From NCBI RefSeq assembly GCF_900187505.1, contig NZ_FYDL01000008.1, forward strand, positions 178,459 to 242,458: a stretch of 64,000 bases of DNA, given 5' to 3'. A program made the position numbers and the translations under genes. Numbering within the stretch: position 1 is the stretch's first letter; each line of letters begins with the position of its first letter. This document shows, piece by piece, positions 8,758 to 18,984 of the stretch. The notes below the pieces were generated by a model, which was not told the DNA's origin, made no database searches, and worked only from the letters and a program-made list of their open reading frames with translations. The stretch comes from Pseudomonas sp. Irchel s3h17. GTDB lineage: Bacteria > Pseudomonadota > Gammaproteobacteria > Pseudomonadales > Pseudomonadaceae.

Positions 8758-10437
8758 TTACGCCGCCTTGGCCTGTGGCTGGCTCAGGGAGCGGTTCAGG
8801 GCACTGAACAGGGCCTTGAAGCTGGCGGTGGTGATGTTTTCATCAATACCCACGCCATGCACCGCGCGTTCGCCATTCACACGCAGTTCGATGTAGGCCG
8901 CTGCCTTGGCATTGGTGCCCGCGCCGATGGCGTGTTCGTTGTAGTCCATGATCTCCACCGGGATCGGCAAGCCGGCCACGAGGGCTTCCAGGGCACCGTT
9001 GCCCTTGCCACGCCAGTGCAGGTTGGTTTCGCCCTGGCCTTTGCTGGAGACTTCCACTTCGACTGAGCTATGGCCGTTCTCTTCCTGCAGGCGATGGCTG
9101 ACCAGTGCGTACGGGGTGTTGGCCTGCAAGTACTCGCTGTGCAGCAAGGCGTGGATCTGCTGGGCCGTCATTTCGAGGCCCAGGCGATCGGTTTCGCGCT
9201 GGACCACCTGGCTGAACTCGATCTGCATGCGGCGTGGCAAGTTGATGCCGTATTCCTGTTCCAGCAGGTAGGCGATACCGCCTTTGCCGGACTGGCTGTT
9301 GACGCGAATCACGGCCTCGTAGCTGCGGCCGATGTCGGCCGGGTCGATCGGCAAGTAAGGCACTTCCCACAGGGCGTCCGGTTGCTGCTGGGCGAAGCCC
9401 TTGCGGATAGCGTCCTGGTGCGAGCCAGAGAATGCGGTGTGGACCAGGTCGCCGACGTACGGGTGACGTGGGTGAACCGCAATCTGGTTGCACTCCTCGA
9501 CGACCTTGCGCACGCCGTCGATGTCGGAGAAGTCCAGCTCAGGGTTGACGCCCTGGGTGTAGAGGTTCAAGGCCACGGTGACCAGGTCGACGTTGCCGGT
9601 GCGCTCGCCGTTGCCGAACAGGCAGCCTTCGACGCGGTCGGCGCCAGCCATCAGGCCCAGTTCGGTGGCCGCAACGCCAGTGCCACGGTCGTTGTGGGTG
9701 TGCAGGCTGATGATTACGCTGTCACGACGGTTGATGTGACGGCCGAACCACTCGATCTGGTCGGCGTAGATATTCGGTGTGGCGCACTCAACGGTGGCGG
9801 GCAGGTTGAGGATCATCTTGTGATCGGGGGTCGGGTTCCAGACCTCGATCACCGCGTCGCAGACTTCCTTGGCGAAGTCGAGCTCGGTGGCGCTGAAGGT
9901 CTCCGGCGAGTACTCGAACGTCCATTCGGTTTCCGGCTGCTGGGCGGCATATTTGACGAACAGCTTGGCCGCGCTGACCGCGATTTCCTTGACGCCGTCC
10001 TTGTCCTGGTTGAAGACAATCCGGCGGAAGGAAGGGGAGGTCGCGTTATACAGGTGAACGATGGCCTTTTTTGCCCCGCGAAGGGATTCGAAGGTACGCG
10101 CAATCAAGTCTTCACGGCCTTGGGTGAGCACCTGGATGGTGGTGTCGTCCGGGATGTGGCCGTCTTCGATCAGGGTTCGCACGAAGTCGAAGTCGGTTTG
10201 CGAAGCCGCCGGGAAGGAGGCTTCGATTTCCTTGACGCCCACCGACACCAGGGTTTTCCAGAAGCGCAGCTTCTTCACTGCGTCCATTGGCTCAATCAGC
10301 GACTGGTTGCCGTCGCGCAAGTCGGAACTGCACCAGATCGGCGCGGCAGTGATGGTCTTCGACGGCCAGGTGCGATCCGCGATATCGATGGTCGGGAACG
10401 CGCGGTATTTGGAAGACGGGTCTTTGAGCATGCTCAT
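8758..10437 (-). CDS. leuA: 2-isopropylmalate synthase
   Basis: LeuA condenses acetyl-CoA and 2-oxoisovalerate, the committed step of leucine synthesis. The 559-residue product is of the longer type seen in pseudomonads and actinobacteria: a TIM barrel with the catalytic opening [10 protein letters not shown], the metal-site HTHNDRGTG, a linker, and a C-terminal LeuA regulatory domain that binds leucine for feedback inhibition. The start is placed at ATG 10437 ([14 protein letters not shown]) after AAGGAC, not at the upstream in-frame start near 10560, which has no family match. A candidate leader ORF lies at 10530-10607 in the same direction. The gene ends in a strong terminator. Confidence 0.95.
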   Translation of the reverse strand: MSMLKDPSSKYRAFPTIDIADRTWPSKTITAAPIWCSSDLRDGNQSLIEPMDAVKKLRFWKTLVSVGVKEIEASFPAASQTDFDFVRTLIEDGHIPDDTTIQVLTQGREDLIARTFESLRGAKKAIVHLYNATSPSFRRIVFNQDKDGVKEIAVSAAKLFVKYAAQQPETEWTFEYSPETFSATELDFAKEVCDAVIEVWNPTPDHKMILNLPATVECATPNIYADQIEWFGRHINRRDSVIISLHTHNDRGTGVAATELGLMAGADRVEGCLFGNGERTGNVDLVTVALNLYTQGVNPELDFSDIDGVRKVVEECNQIAVHPRHPYVGDLVHTAFSGSHQDAIRKGFAQQQPDALWEVPYLPIDPADIGRSYEAVIRVNSQSGKGGIAYLLEQEYGINLPRRMQIEFSQVVQRETDRLGLEMTAQQIHALLHSEYLQANTPYALVSHRLQEENGHSSVEVEVSSKGQGETNLHWRGKGNGALEALVAGLPIPVEIMDYNEHAIGAGTNAKAAAYIELRVNGERAVHGVGIDENITTASFKALFSALNRSLSQPQAKAA

Positions 10438-10529
10438 CTGGGAAGTCCTTATTCTGTTGGCCGAAAAGTGGCGGCCTGCCGGTGGATCAAAAAATACGTG
10501 GGATAAAACCGGGGGCGAGGCACTGCGAT

Positions 10530-10607
10530 TCAGCCCGGCAGTCGTGCGCTGACGAGGCACAGGCTGCGGTGCTGGCGAAGCTGAATGAGGGTGTGAGAGG
10601 TTTTCAT
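10530..10607 (-). CDS. Candidate leuA leader peptide, 25 codons
   Basis: A short ORF upstream of leuA on the same strand: ATG at 10607, stop TGA at 10530, product [20 protein letters not shown] ending ARLPG. It has AGGG about 10 bases before the ATG. Five of 25 residues are Leu (CTC, CTT, CTG, CTC, CTG codons), and a GC-rich stretch with inverted parts lies between it and leuA, followed by TTTT. This would suit ribosome-mediated attenuation by leucine, but there is no tight run of Leu codons and I cannot compute the alternative folds. The coding status is an inference from position and composition. Confidence 0.45.
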   Translation of the reverse strand: MKTSHTLIQLRQHRSLCLVSARLPG

Positions 10608-10725
10608 GCTTTCAACCCTAACCGCGGTGAAGAAGGATGGCAAGTGGTCGAAAAACTTTGAGAGGAATACTCGAAAAGTCGTTTTTGGCGAGATTTTATT
10701 CGTGGATTATCTGGAAATGTTGCTG

Positions 10726-10759
10726 GGTATTGCGCAGACCGTTGGTCATGCGCAATACC
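10726..10759 (-). terminator. Strong hairpin between the M23 peptidase gene and leuA
   Basis: A perfect 10-bp inverted repeat, GGTATTGCGC / GCGCAATACC, whose 14-base loop contains a further GACC / GGTC pair. It starts 11 bp past the peptidase stop. No T tract follows on the minus strand, so it may be a stability element or a Rho-linked hairpin and not a classic terminator. Confidence 0.5.
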
Positions 10760-10769
10760 TGTGGGCAGG

Positions 10770-11591
10770 TTATGGCTGGAACACGCCAATGAAAATCGCC
10801 GGGTCCACGCGGGCATCGTTCAGGCTGACGTTCCAGTGCATGTGCGGTCCGGTGGCGCGGCCGGTGGCGCCGACCTTACCGACGACACCGCCGCGGGCCA
10901 GTTGCTGGCCGACCTTCACGTCGATTTTCGACATGTGGCAGAACATGCTGATAAAGCCCTGGCCGTGGTCGACGAATACCGTGTTGCCGTTGAAGAAGTA
11001 GTTGCCGATCAGGATCACCTTGCCGCCAGCAGGGGTCTTGATCGGCGTGCCGGCCGGCACCGCGAAGTCGAGCCCGGCGTGGGGGTTGCGCTCTTCGCCA
11101 TTGAAGAAACGGCGCACGCCGAACTTGCTCGACAGCGGCCCGTTGACCGGTTTGTCCAGCAGCAGGTTGCTCGGAATGTTCGGGCTGAAGGTGCGGTAGG
11201 CGCTGAGCTGCTCGGCCAGTTCACCCTCGATGCGCTTGAGATTGGCCGGGTTCGGGTTGACCTGCTGCGTGTTCTTCAGGGTGATGCGTTGCTCCGGGTA
11301 TTGCTTGGTACCGACGGTGAAGCTCAGGTTACGACCACCGCTGCTGATTTGCTGGGTGCCGGGTTTGACCGTCAGGGGCACGCCGACAATCGCCAGCCAG
11401 TTGTTCTGCTCCTTGACCACCAGCACCGGTTTGCCCTGGTAACTGGCCTTTGGCGCCTGGGCCGAGGAGCCCAGGTCGAGCACCGCAACGCCTCCGGGAA
11501 CCGGCTTGTTCAGCAGGCGGGTGATGTAGCTGTCGGCGTGAACGTTGAAGGTCAGGCACAGCAGAAAGAGAACACTGAAAAAACGCGGCAT
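10770..11591 (-). CDS. M23 family metallopeptidase (periplasmic murein endopeptidase)
   Basis: A 273-residue exported protein. The signal peptide is about residues 1-19 (MPRFFSVLFLLCLTFNVHA). The N-terminal half is an IgG-like domain found in several Pseudomonas M23 proteins, and the C-terminal half is the LytM/M23 fold. Zinc ligands are visible as HAGLD (H171, D175) and HMHW (H252, with H250 as the catalytic histidine), so it should be an active peptidoglycan cross-link hydrolase. The gene starts 3 bp after the xseA stop and is likely co-transcribed with it. The exact cross-link cut is not known from the sequence. Confidence 0.92.
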   Translation of the reverse strand: MPRFFSVLFLLCLTFNVHADSYITRLLNKPVPGGVAVLDLGSSAQAPKASYQGKPVLVVKEQNNWLAIVGVPLTVKPGTQQISSGGRNLSFTVGTKQYPEQRITLKNTQQVNPNPANLKRIEGELAEQLSAYRTFSPNIPSNLLLDKPVNGPLSSKFGVRRFFNGEERNPHAGLDFAVPAGTPIKTPAGGKVILIGNYFFNGNTVFVDHGQGFISMFCHMSKIDVKVGQQLARGGVVGKVGATGRATGPHMHWNVSLNDARVDPAIFIGVFQP

Positions 11592-11594
11592 GGA

Positions 11595-12974
11595 TCAATC
11601 CAGTAGAGAAAGGGTGACAGGCGTCAGGTGGTTATCTTCGACCCGGACCTGCAGTTCGCCTTCGCCCAGCCTGGCTTTCAGGCGTTGGCCGTTCTGGGTT
11701 TGCGCAGCGTTGCGGATCGCGTTACCACGCTCATCCAGCAAGATGGCGTAACCACGGCCCAGGGTGGCGAGCGGGCTGACCACGTGCAGGGTTTGCATCT
11801 GGGTTTGCAGGTTCATACGCCGCGCCTTGAGGCCTTCGCGCATCGCACGCGGCAGGCGTTCGGCGAGGCTGTCCAGGCGCTGGCGCAGCAGCGCCAGTTG
11901 CCGCCCCGGGTGCTGCCCGGCGAGGCGGGTTTCCAGGCGGATCAGGCGTTCGCGGCGAGCCGTGAGGTTGCGCTCGAAGGCGCGGCGCAGGCGCATGTCC
12001 AGATCGTCCAGGCGCTGTGCCTGCTGACGCAGGCGTTCGCCGGGATGGCGCAAGCGCCGGGTCATGCCTTCCAGGCGCAAGCGGTCACGCATCAGGCGGT
12101 CGCGCATGCGCATCACCAGTCGGCGGTGCAGGCTTTCGACACGGTGCAGCAGGTCGCTGGAGTCCGGTGCCAGCAGTTCGGCGGCGGCCGACGGCGTGGG
12201 GGCGCGGACATCGGCGACGAAATCGCAGATCGACACATCGGTTTCATGGCCGACCGCACTGACGATCGGCGTGACGCAGGCGTCCACCGCACGGGCCACG
12301 GCTTCTTCGTTGAAGCACCAGAGGTCTTCCAGCGAGCCACCGCCACGGGCCAGGATCAAGGCATCGAAGCCTCGGGCGTCGGCCAGTTTCAGGGCACGGA
12401 CAATTTGCCCGGTGGCTTCACGGCCCTGCACGGCGGTAGGGATCAGGGTCAATGCCACGTGCGGCGCGCGGCGGCGGAACACGCTGATGATGTCGCGGAT
12501 CACCGCGCCGGTCGGCGAGCTGATGATACCAATGCGTTGCGGATGCGCCGGCAGCGCGACCTTGCGTTCGGCGCTGAACAGGCCTTCGGCGCTGAGCTTC
12601 TCCTTCAGCGCATCGAAGGCCAGGCGCAGCGCACCGTCACCGGCCGGCTCCACGGTGTCGAGAATCAGCTGGTAGTCGCCACGGCCTTCGAACAGCGAGA
12701 CCTTGCCCCGGACCTTGACCGCCAGGCCATCCTTCAGCGCCTGGCGCACCCGTGCCGCGTTCTGCCGGAACAGCGCGCAACGCACCTGGGCGCCACTGTC
12801 CTTGAGGGTGAAATACACATGGCCGGACGCCGGACGGGCGAGGTTGGAGATTTCGCCTTCGACCCAGATGTTGCTGAACACGTCTTCGAGCAACACCCGC
12901 GCGCGGCCGTTGAGTTGGCTGACGGTCAGGACTTCACGGTCCAGGCCGAGTCTTGCGAAGGGATCTTTAATCAT
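11595..12974 (-). CDS. xseA: Exodeoxyribonuclease VII large subunit
   Basis: XseA is the large subunit of ExoVII, which degrades single-stranded DNA from both ends. The 459 residues show an N-terminal OB-fold (VSQLNGRARVLLEDVF to SGHVYFTLKD), a catalytic domain with SSPTGAVIRDII, ILARGGGSLEDLWCFNEE and SAVGHETD, and a long Arg/Leu-rich coiled coil (about residues 260-390) that forms the filament binding XseB. The small subunit gene is not in the window. It is followed 3 bp later by the M23 peptidase gene. Confidence 0.96.
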   Translation of the reverse strand: MIKDPFARLGLDREVLTVSQLNGRARVLLEDVFSNIWVEGEISNLARPASGHVYFTLKDSGAQVRCALFRQNAARVRQALKDGLAVKVRGKVSLFEGRGDYQLILDTVEPAGDGALRLAFDALKEKLSAEGLFSAERKVALPAHPQRIGIISSPTGAVIRDIISVFRRRAPHVALTLIPTAVQGREATGQIVRALKLADARGFDALILARGGGSLEDLWCFNEEAVARAVDACVTPIVSAVGHETDVSICDFVADVRAPTPSAAAELLAPDSSDLLHRVESLHRRLVMRMRDRLMRDRLRLEGMTRRLRHPGERLRQQAQRLDDLDMRLRRAFERNLTARRERLIRLETRLAGQHPGRQLALLRQRLDSLAERLPRAMREGLKARRMNLQTQMQTLHVVSPLATLGRGYAILLDERGNAIRNAAQTQNGQRLKARLGEGELQVRVEDNHLTPVTLSLLD

Positions 12975-13057
12975 GGGGCGCAGTTTAAAGGCATTCGGCG
13001 ATCAATCTCCATGAGTCAGCGCAAATCCCTTGTGGGCGTGGGGTGGGCGCTGCTCCC

Positions 13058-13963
13058 TCAGAAAGGTGCGCAAGACTGGGTGAAGTGTTGCGTGAACTGC
13101 TGGACCAGCGCCGTGGGCTTTTGCGCAAAGGCGAGGGCGACGGTGCTCTGGCAATCCGGATCCGCCAGGGGCAGGAAATGGATGTTGGCTGGCGCGATGT
13201 CGCGCATCGATTCCGGCAGCAGGGCAATCCCGAAACCGGCCTGAATCAGCTGCAACTGGGTTGTTTTGCGCGACACCACGCGGGCCGCCCTGGGGAAAAA
13301 GCCCTGGCGCATGCACAGCTCGGCGGATAAATAGCTGAGCCCGCCGCGCTGCGGATGGGGGATCGAGATAAAGGCTTCATCCTTCAATTGCGCCAGGTCG
13401 ATGGCCTGTTCGGGGTGATGGGTCGCCAGTGGATGAGTGGGAGGGACGGCGAGCAGTAACCGTTCGCTGAACAGCGGGACAATACTCACCCCTTCGCGCT
13501 GGCGCAGCACTGGCAGGCGTAGCAGTCCGACGTCCAGGCGGCCTTCGGCCAGCGCTTCGAGCTGTGCTTCGGAGGACAGCTTGACGATCTCCATGGAGAC
13601 GCCGGGGCAATGATCCAGATAACCACTGATTGCATTGAGCAACCGGCCGCTCAAGGGAACGGTGCTGGAGTGGCTCAGGCGCAAGGTGCCCAATTGGCCG
13701 GTGCCCACCTGGGTTGCCATGTCGCTGGCTTTGCCCAGTTCGATCAGCAGGTTCCTGGCCCGAGGGTAAAAGGCTTCGCCGGCGGCAGTCAGCCTTGGCT
13801 GGCGAGCAGTGCGTTCGAACAGCGGGGTGTTGAGTCGGCTCTCCATCTCCTTGATCTGCCGGCTCAGGGCCGACTGGGCCACGAACAATCGTTCGGCGGC
13901 AGCACTGAAGCTGCCGGTTTCTGCAATTTCGACGAAGTAGCGCAGTTGGCGGATGGAGAGCAC
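13058..13963 (-). CDS. LysR family transcriptional regulator
   Basis: A 301-residue LysR-type regulator. The N-terminal winged helix-turn-helix is typical (LRYFVEIAETGSFSAAAERL then FVAQSALSRQIKEME), and the C-terminal part is the two-lobed co-inducer domain. It is divergent from the TauE/SafE permease gene with about 100 bp between them. LysR regulators commonly control the divergent neighbour, so the permease is the likely target. The effector cannot be named from the sequence. Confidence 0.9.
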   Translation of the reverse strand: MLSIRQLRYFVEIAETGSFSAAAERLFVAQSALSRQIKEMESRLNTPLFERTARQPRLTAAGEAFYPRARNLLIELGKASDMATQVGTGQLGTLRLSHSSTVPLSGRLLNAISGYLDHCPGVSMEIVKLSSEAQLEALAEGRLDVGLLRLPVLRQREGVSIVPLFSERLLLAVPPTHPLATHHPEQAIDLAQLKDEAFISIPHPQRGGLSYLSAELCMRQGFFPRAARVVSRKTTQLQLIQAGFGIALLPESMRDIAPANIHFLPLADPDCQSTVALAFAQKPTALVQQFTQHFTQSCAPF

Positions 13964-14065
13964 GAGTCATGCCTTTTCGAGATGGGTGGGCGGCGCTGAA
14001 GATATTAGTCGCAAGGCTCGTCGCTGGCTAAAGTCATTTCACCTTGGATTCAGGACGTTTAACCA

Positions 14066-14833
14066 ATGAGTGTTATCGAGTTGTTGCAGCAATGGCCGTT
14101 TGGCTCCGTGGATTGGCTGGTGATCGGCGCGGGGATTGTCCTGGCCTATATCGTGTTTGGCATTGCCGGTTTTGGCACGGCACTGGTGGCCGGCCCGGTG
14201 CTGATTCTGTTCATGCCGTTGTCGAAGATTGTGCCGCTGCTGGTGCTGCTGGATTTCGTCGCCGCGTTCGGCAATCTGCTGCCCTCGCGCCGGGACGTGG
14301 CCAGGCCCGAACTGCTGCGCCTGCTGCCGTGCATGGCGCTGGGTTGCACGCTGGGGGTGATCTTCCTGTTGAACCTCAAGTCCGACCTGTTGCTGTTAAT
14401 GATGGGGCTGTTCATCAGCGTCTATGCGGTCTATAGCCTGTGGGTGAAGGCTCGGCCTGCCCGGTTGTCCGCCGTCTGGGCAATGCCCATGGGCACGGTC
14501 GGCGGGATGTTTGGCGCGCTGTTCGGCAGCGGAGGCTTTTTGTATGCCATCTACCTGAACAGTCGCTTGTCCAAGGACGAAGCCCGGGCCACGCAAAGTG
14601 CGCTGATCAGTTGCAGCACGGTGGTGCGCTTGAGCTTGTTCGTGATCGCCGGTGTGTATGCCGAGCTACCCTTGTTGATGTTGGCGCTGTGTTTGTTGCC
14701 GGCCATGGTGTTGGGGCTGTGGATAGGTCGACGGCTGACCATGAGATTGTCCCGGGAAGCCTTTGTGCGGCTGGTCACCTGGCTGGTGCTGGCCAGCGGG
14801 ATTGCGTTGATCGGGCGGTACCTGAGTACTTGA
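14066..14833 (+). CDS. TauE/SafE family sulfite/organosulfonate exporter-like permease
   Basis: A 255-residue membrane protein with about seven or eight hydrophobic segments and the TauE/SafE pattern: an opening helix YIVFGIAGFGTALVAGP and a second-half repeat GTVGGMFGALFGSGGFLY. Family members are proposed to export or import sulfite, sulfoacetate or related anions. The divergent LysR gene is its probable regulator. The start ATG 14066 has AGGAC about 8 bases upstream. Substrate unknown. Confidence 0.88.
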   Translation: MSVIELLQQWPFGSVDWLVIGAGIVLAYIVFGIAGFGTALVAGPVLILFMPLSKIVPLLVLLDFVAAFGNLLPSRRDVARPELLRLLPCMALGCTLGVIFLLNLKSDLLLLMMGLFISVYAVYSLWVKARPARLSAVWAMPMGTVGGMFGALFGSGGFLYAIYLNSRLSKDEARATQSALISCSTVVRLSLFVIAGVYAELPLLMLALCLLPAMVLGLWIGRRLTMRLSREAFVRLVTWLVLASGIALIGRYLST

Positions 14834-14857
14834 CCTGAGCGGGGCAGGGATTATGCT
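14830..14857 (+). promoter_or_regulatory. Possible sigma-70 promoter for the zinc-ribbon gene
   Basis: TTGACC and TATGCT separated by 16 bp, overlapping the stop of the permease gene and about 65 bp before the next ATG. Called by eye. Confidence 0.4.
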
Positions 14858-14922
14858 GCCGGCCGTCCTGGCGTCAGGTCGAATACCGCAGCACATCCTT
14901 ATCAGAAGTCGCAGGCCGCCTC

Positions 14923-15471
14923 ATGAATTCCCAAAGCATCATCGTCCCGAAAATCTCCACCCTGCCAGTGCATGAGGCCCGGGCGCGGGCGATTGTGCGG
15001 TGGCTGGTGCGCAAGAACATCATTGAAGAGACGCTCACCACCTGCGGCCGTACCGGCAATCGCATGGCCCATGCCATCGCGCCCGGCGCGCGGGCCGTGG
15101 TGCTGCATCCCGAAGCGCTGCCGTTCGGCGATCCCGTCAACGGCCTGGAAATCATCACCAAGCGCTGCATCTATACCCCGGCCAAGGGTTTTCTCGAGGA
15201 AGCCGGTTGTGCCGAATGCCGCAAGGAGATCGGCGAAGCACTGTTCGAAAGCCTTGAAGACTGGATGCCGGGCCGCACCGATAACTTCATCTGCCCCGAA
15301 TGTGGGCATGAAGATGACATCAATGGCTTCCTGTTCCTGCAGGAGTGCGGGTTTTCCAACCTGGGCTTTATCTTCAATAACTGGGCCGAGGCCGGGTTCA
15401 AGCAGGGTTTTATCGATGAGTTTGCCGAGTGGCTGGATTTGCCGGTGAGTTGGGTAAAAGTCGAACTTTGA
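14923..15471 (+). CDS. Zinc-ribbon-like protein of unknown function
   Basis: A 182-residue soluble protein with no signal peptide or membrane segment. Two CxxC pairs are visible, CAEC near residue 95 and CPEC near residue 126, spaced as for one zinc-binding site. The flanks are acidic and aromatic-rich (GFSNLGFIFNNW near the C-terminus). I recall close relatives in other Pseudomonas genomes being labelled as sugar ABC transporter ATPases; there is no Walker A motif or ABC signature here, so that name is unsupported. It stands alone between the permease gene and guaB. I assign no function. Confidence 0.75.
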   Translation: MNSQSIIVPKISTLPVHEARARAIVRWLVRKNIIEETLTTCGRTGNRMAHAIAPGARAVVLHPEALPFGDPVNGLEIITKRCIYTPAKGFLEEAGCAECRKEIGEALFESLEDWMPGRTDNFICPECGHEDDINGFLFLQECGFSNLGFIFNNWAEAGFKQGFIDEFAEWLDLPVSWVKVEL

Positions 15472-15544
15472 ATCCCCGCGGGCGCCGCGTTCGGCCGCGC
15501 CGACAATCAACGAAATCCCCGTACATCAGCAATGCGAATAATAG

Positions 15545-17092
<1,548 letters not shown>

Positions 17093-17117
17093 GGCTTCAA
17101 GCAAATCGTTAAGCAAC

Positions 17118-17147
17118 CGGGGCTGTTCTATTCAGCCCCGAGTTGTT
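17118..17147 (+). terminator. Hairpin between guaB and guaA
   Basis: A 7-bp stem CGGGGCT / AGCCCCG with a 9-base loop followed by AGTTGTTTCTG. A weak terminator or attenuator that could set the guaB to guaA ratio. Confidence 0.55.
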
Positions 17148-17191
17148 TCTGAATCACGACTGTTTCTGAATTACTTAGACGAGACTGAATC

Positions 17192-18769
17192 ATGGCCCTC
17201 GACATTCACGCTCACCGCATCCTGATCCTCGACTTCGGTTCGCAGTACACCCAACTGATCGCCCGCCGCGTGCGCGAGATCGGTGTGTACTGCGAGCTGC
17301 ACCCGTTCGACATGGACGAAGATGCGATCCGCGAATTCGCCCCTAAAGGCGTCATCCTCGCCGGTGGCCCCGAGTCCGTGCACGAAGCCAACAGCCCGCG
17401 CTGCCCGCAGGCAGTGTTTGACCTGGGCGTACCGGTCTTCGGTATCTGCTACGGCATGCAGACCATGGCCGAGCAACTGGGCGGCAAGGTTGAAGGTTCC
17501 GAGCTGCGTGAGTTTGGTTATGCCCGCGTTGACGTGGTCGGCAAGAGCCGCCTGCTCGATGGCATCGAAGACCACATCGACGCTGACGGCCTGTTCGGTC
17601 TCGACGTGTGGATGAGCCACGGTGACAAGGTCACCAAGATGCCGGAAGACTTCCACATTCTGGCCAGCACCCCGAGCTGCCCGATTGCCGGCATGTTCAA
17701 CGATGCTCGCGGTTACTACGGCGTGCAGTTCCACCCGGAAGTGACCCACACCAAGCAGGGCGGTCGCATCCTGTCGCGCTTCATCCTCGACATCTGCGGC
17801 TGTGAAGCCCTGTGGACGCCGTCGAAAATCGCTGAAGACGCGATTGCCAACATCCGTGCCCAGGTCGGCACCGACAACGTACTGCTCGGCCTGTCTGGCG
17901 GTGTGGATTCCTCGGTGGTTGCCGCGCTGCTGCACAAGGCCATTGGCGACCAGTTGACCTGCGTCTTCGTCGACAACGGCCTGCTGCGCCTGCACGAAGG
18001 CGAGCAAGTGATGGCCATGTTCGCCGAGAACATGGGCGTCAAGGTGATCCGCGCCAACGCCGAAGAGCAGTTCCTCGGTAACCTGGCCGGCGAAGCCGAC
18101 CCGGAGAAGAAGCGCAAGATCATCGGCCGTACCTTCATCGACGTGTTCGATGCCGAATCCTGCAAGCTGGACAACATCAAGTACCTGGCCCAGGGCACCA
18201 TCTACCCGGACGTGATCGAGTCGGCTGGCGCGAAAAGCGGCAAGGCCCACGTGATCAAGTCGCACCACAACGTGGGCGGCCTGCCGGAAGAAATGAACCT
18301 CAAGCTGGTTGAACCCCTGCGCGAGCTGTTCAAGGACGAAGTTCGTCGTCTGGGCCTGGAACTGGGCCTGCCGTACGACATGGTCTACCGTCACCCGTTC
18401 CCGGGCCCGGGCCTGGGCGTGCGGATCCTCGGTGAAGTGAAGAAGGAATACGCCGACCTGCTGCGTCGCGCCGACCACATCTTCATCGAAGAGCTGCACA
18501 AAGCCGATTGGTACCACAAGGTCAGCCAGGCCTTCGTGGTGTTCCAGCCGGTGAAATCGGTTGGCGTTGTTGGCGATGGCCGTCGTTACGCCTGGGTCGT
18601 GGCCCTGCGTGCCGTGGAAACCATCGACTTCATGACCGCGCGTTGGGCACACCTGCCTTACGAACTGCTGGAAACCGTCAGCGGCCGCATCATCAATGAA
18701 ATCGAAGGCATCTCCCGCGTCACCTACGACGTGTCGAGCAAGCCGCCAGCGACCATTGAATGGGAATGA
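17192..18769 (+). CDS. guaA: GMP synthase (glutamine-hydrolysing)
   Basis: GuaA aminates XMP to GMP using glutamine and ATP. The 525 residues contain a class I glutamine amidotransferase domain with nucleophile C86 (FGICYGMQ) and the HPE motif in [11 protein letters not shown]. An ATP pyrophosphatase domain follows with the P-loop SGGVDSSV, and the C-terminal dimerisation domain ends in IEWE. All expected motifs are intact. It follows guaB with 99 bp between and ends in a strong terminator. Confidence 0.98.
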   Translation: MALDIHAHRILILDFGSQYTQLIARRVREIGVYCELHPFDMDEDAIREFAPKGVILAGGPESVHEANSPRCPQAVFDLGVPVFGICYGMQTMAEQLGGKVEGSELREFGYARVDVVGKSRLLDGIEDHIDADGLFGLDVWMSHGDKVTKMPEDFHILASTPSCPIAGMFNDARGYYGVQFHPEVTHTKQGGRILSRFILDICGCEALWTPSKIAEDAIANIRAQVGTDNVLLGLSGGVDSSVVAALLHKAIGDQLTCVFVDNGLLRLHEGEQVMAMFAENMGVKVIRANAEEQFLGNLAGEADPEKKRKIIGRTFIDVFDAESCKLDNIKYLAQGTIYPDVIESAGAKSGKAHVIKSHHNVGGLPEEMNLKLVEPLRELFKDEVRRLGLELGLPYDMVYRHPFPGPGLGVRILGEVKKEYADLLRRADHIFIEELHKADWYHKVSQAFVVFQPVKSVGVVGDGRRYAWVVALRAVETIDFMTARWAHLPYELLETVSGRIINEIEGISRVTYDVSSKPPATIEWE

Positions 18770-18806
18770 TCCCGCGCAAGCCTTGATGGCTTGATTGCCG
18801 GTATCG

Positions 18807-18845
18807 AAAAAGGCCGTGTGAACCTCGTGTTCATGCGGCCTTTTT
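18807..18845 (+). terminator. Rho-independent terminator after guaA
   Basis: Stem AAAAAGGCCG / CGGCCTTTTT, extended inside by GTGAAC / GTTCAT pairing, ending in five T. The symmetric A/T flanks allow action in both directions. Confidence 0.85.
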
Positions 18846-18984
18846 GCGTTGTGATGGACAGTCGTCTGGCTTGCCTGCGTCCCGTGGTCACGCCCGCTTT
18901 GCTGTTTCTTTCACAATTGCGGGTGTATCGTATTCGCCTTTTGCGGGCCCTGCGCCTGCAGCAGATACGTGAGGTAGTGAGTCC

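Noticed and set aside
9070..10506. Long open frame of about 478 codons opposite leuA
   Set aside because: It mirrors leuA in the opposite strand, as expected in high-GC DNA; it has no ribosome site and no recognisable protein pattern.
10604..10816. 70-codon ORF on the minus strand between the M23 gene and leuA
   Set aside because: It overlaps the peptidase gene and the hairpin and has no ribosome site; the shorter ORF at 10530-10607 is the better candidate.
14923..15471. Sugar ABC transporter ATPase
   Set aside because: No Walker A, Walker B or LSGGQ motif in 182 residues.
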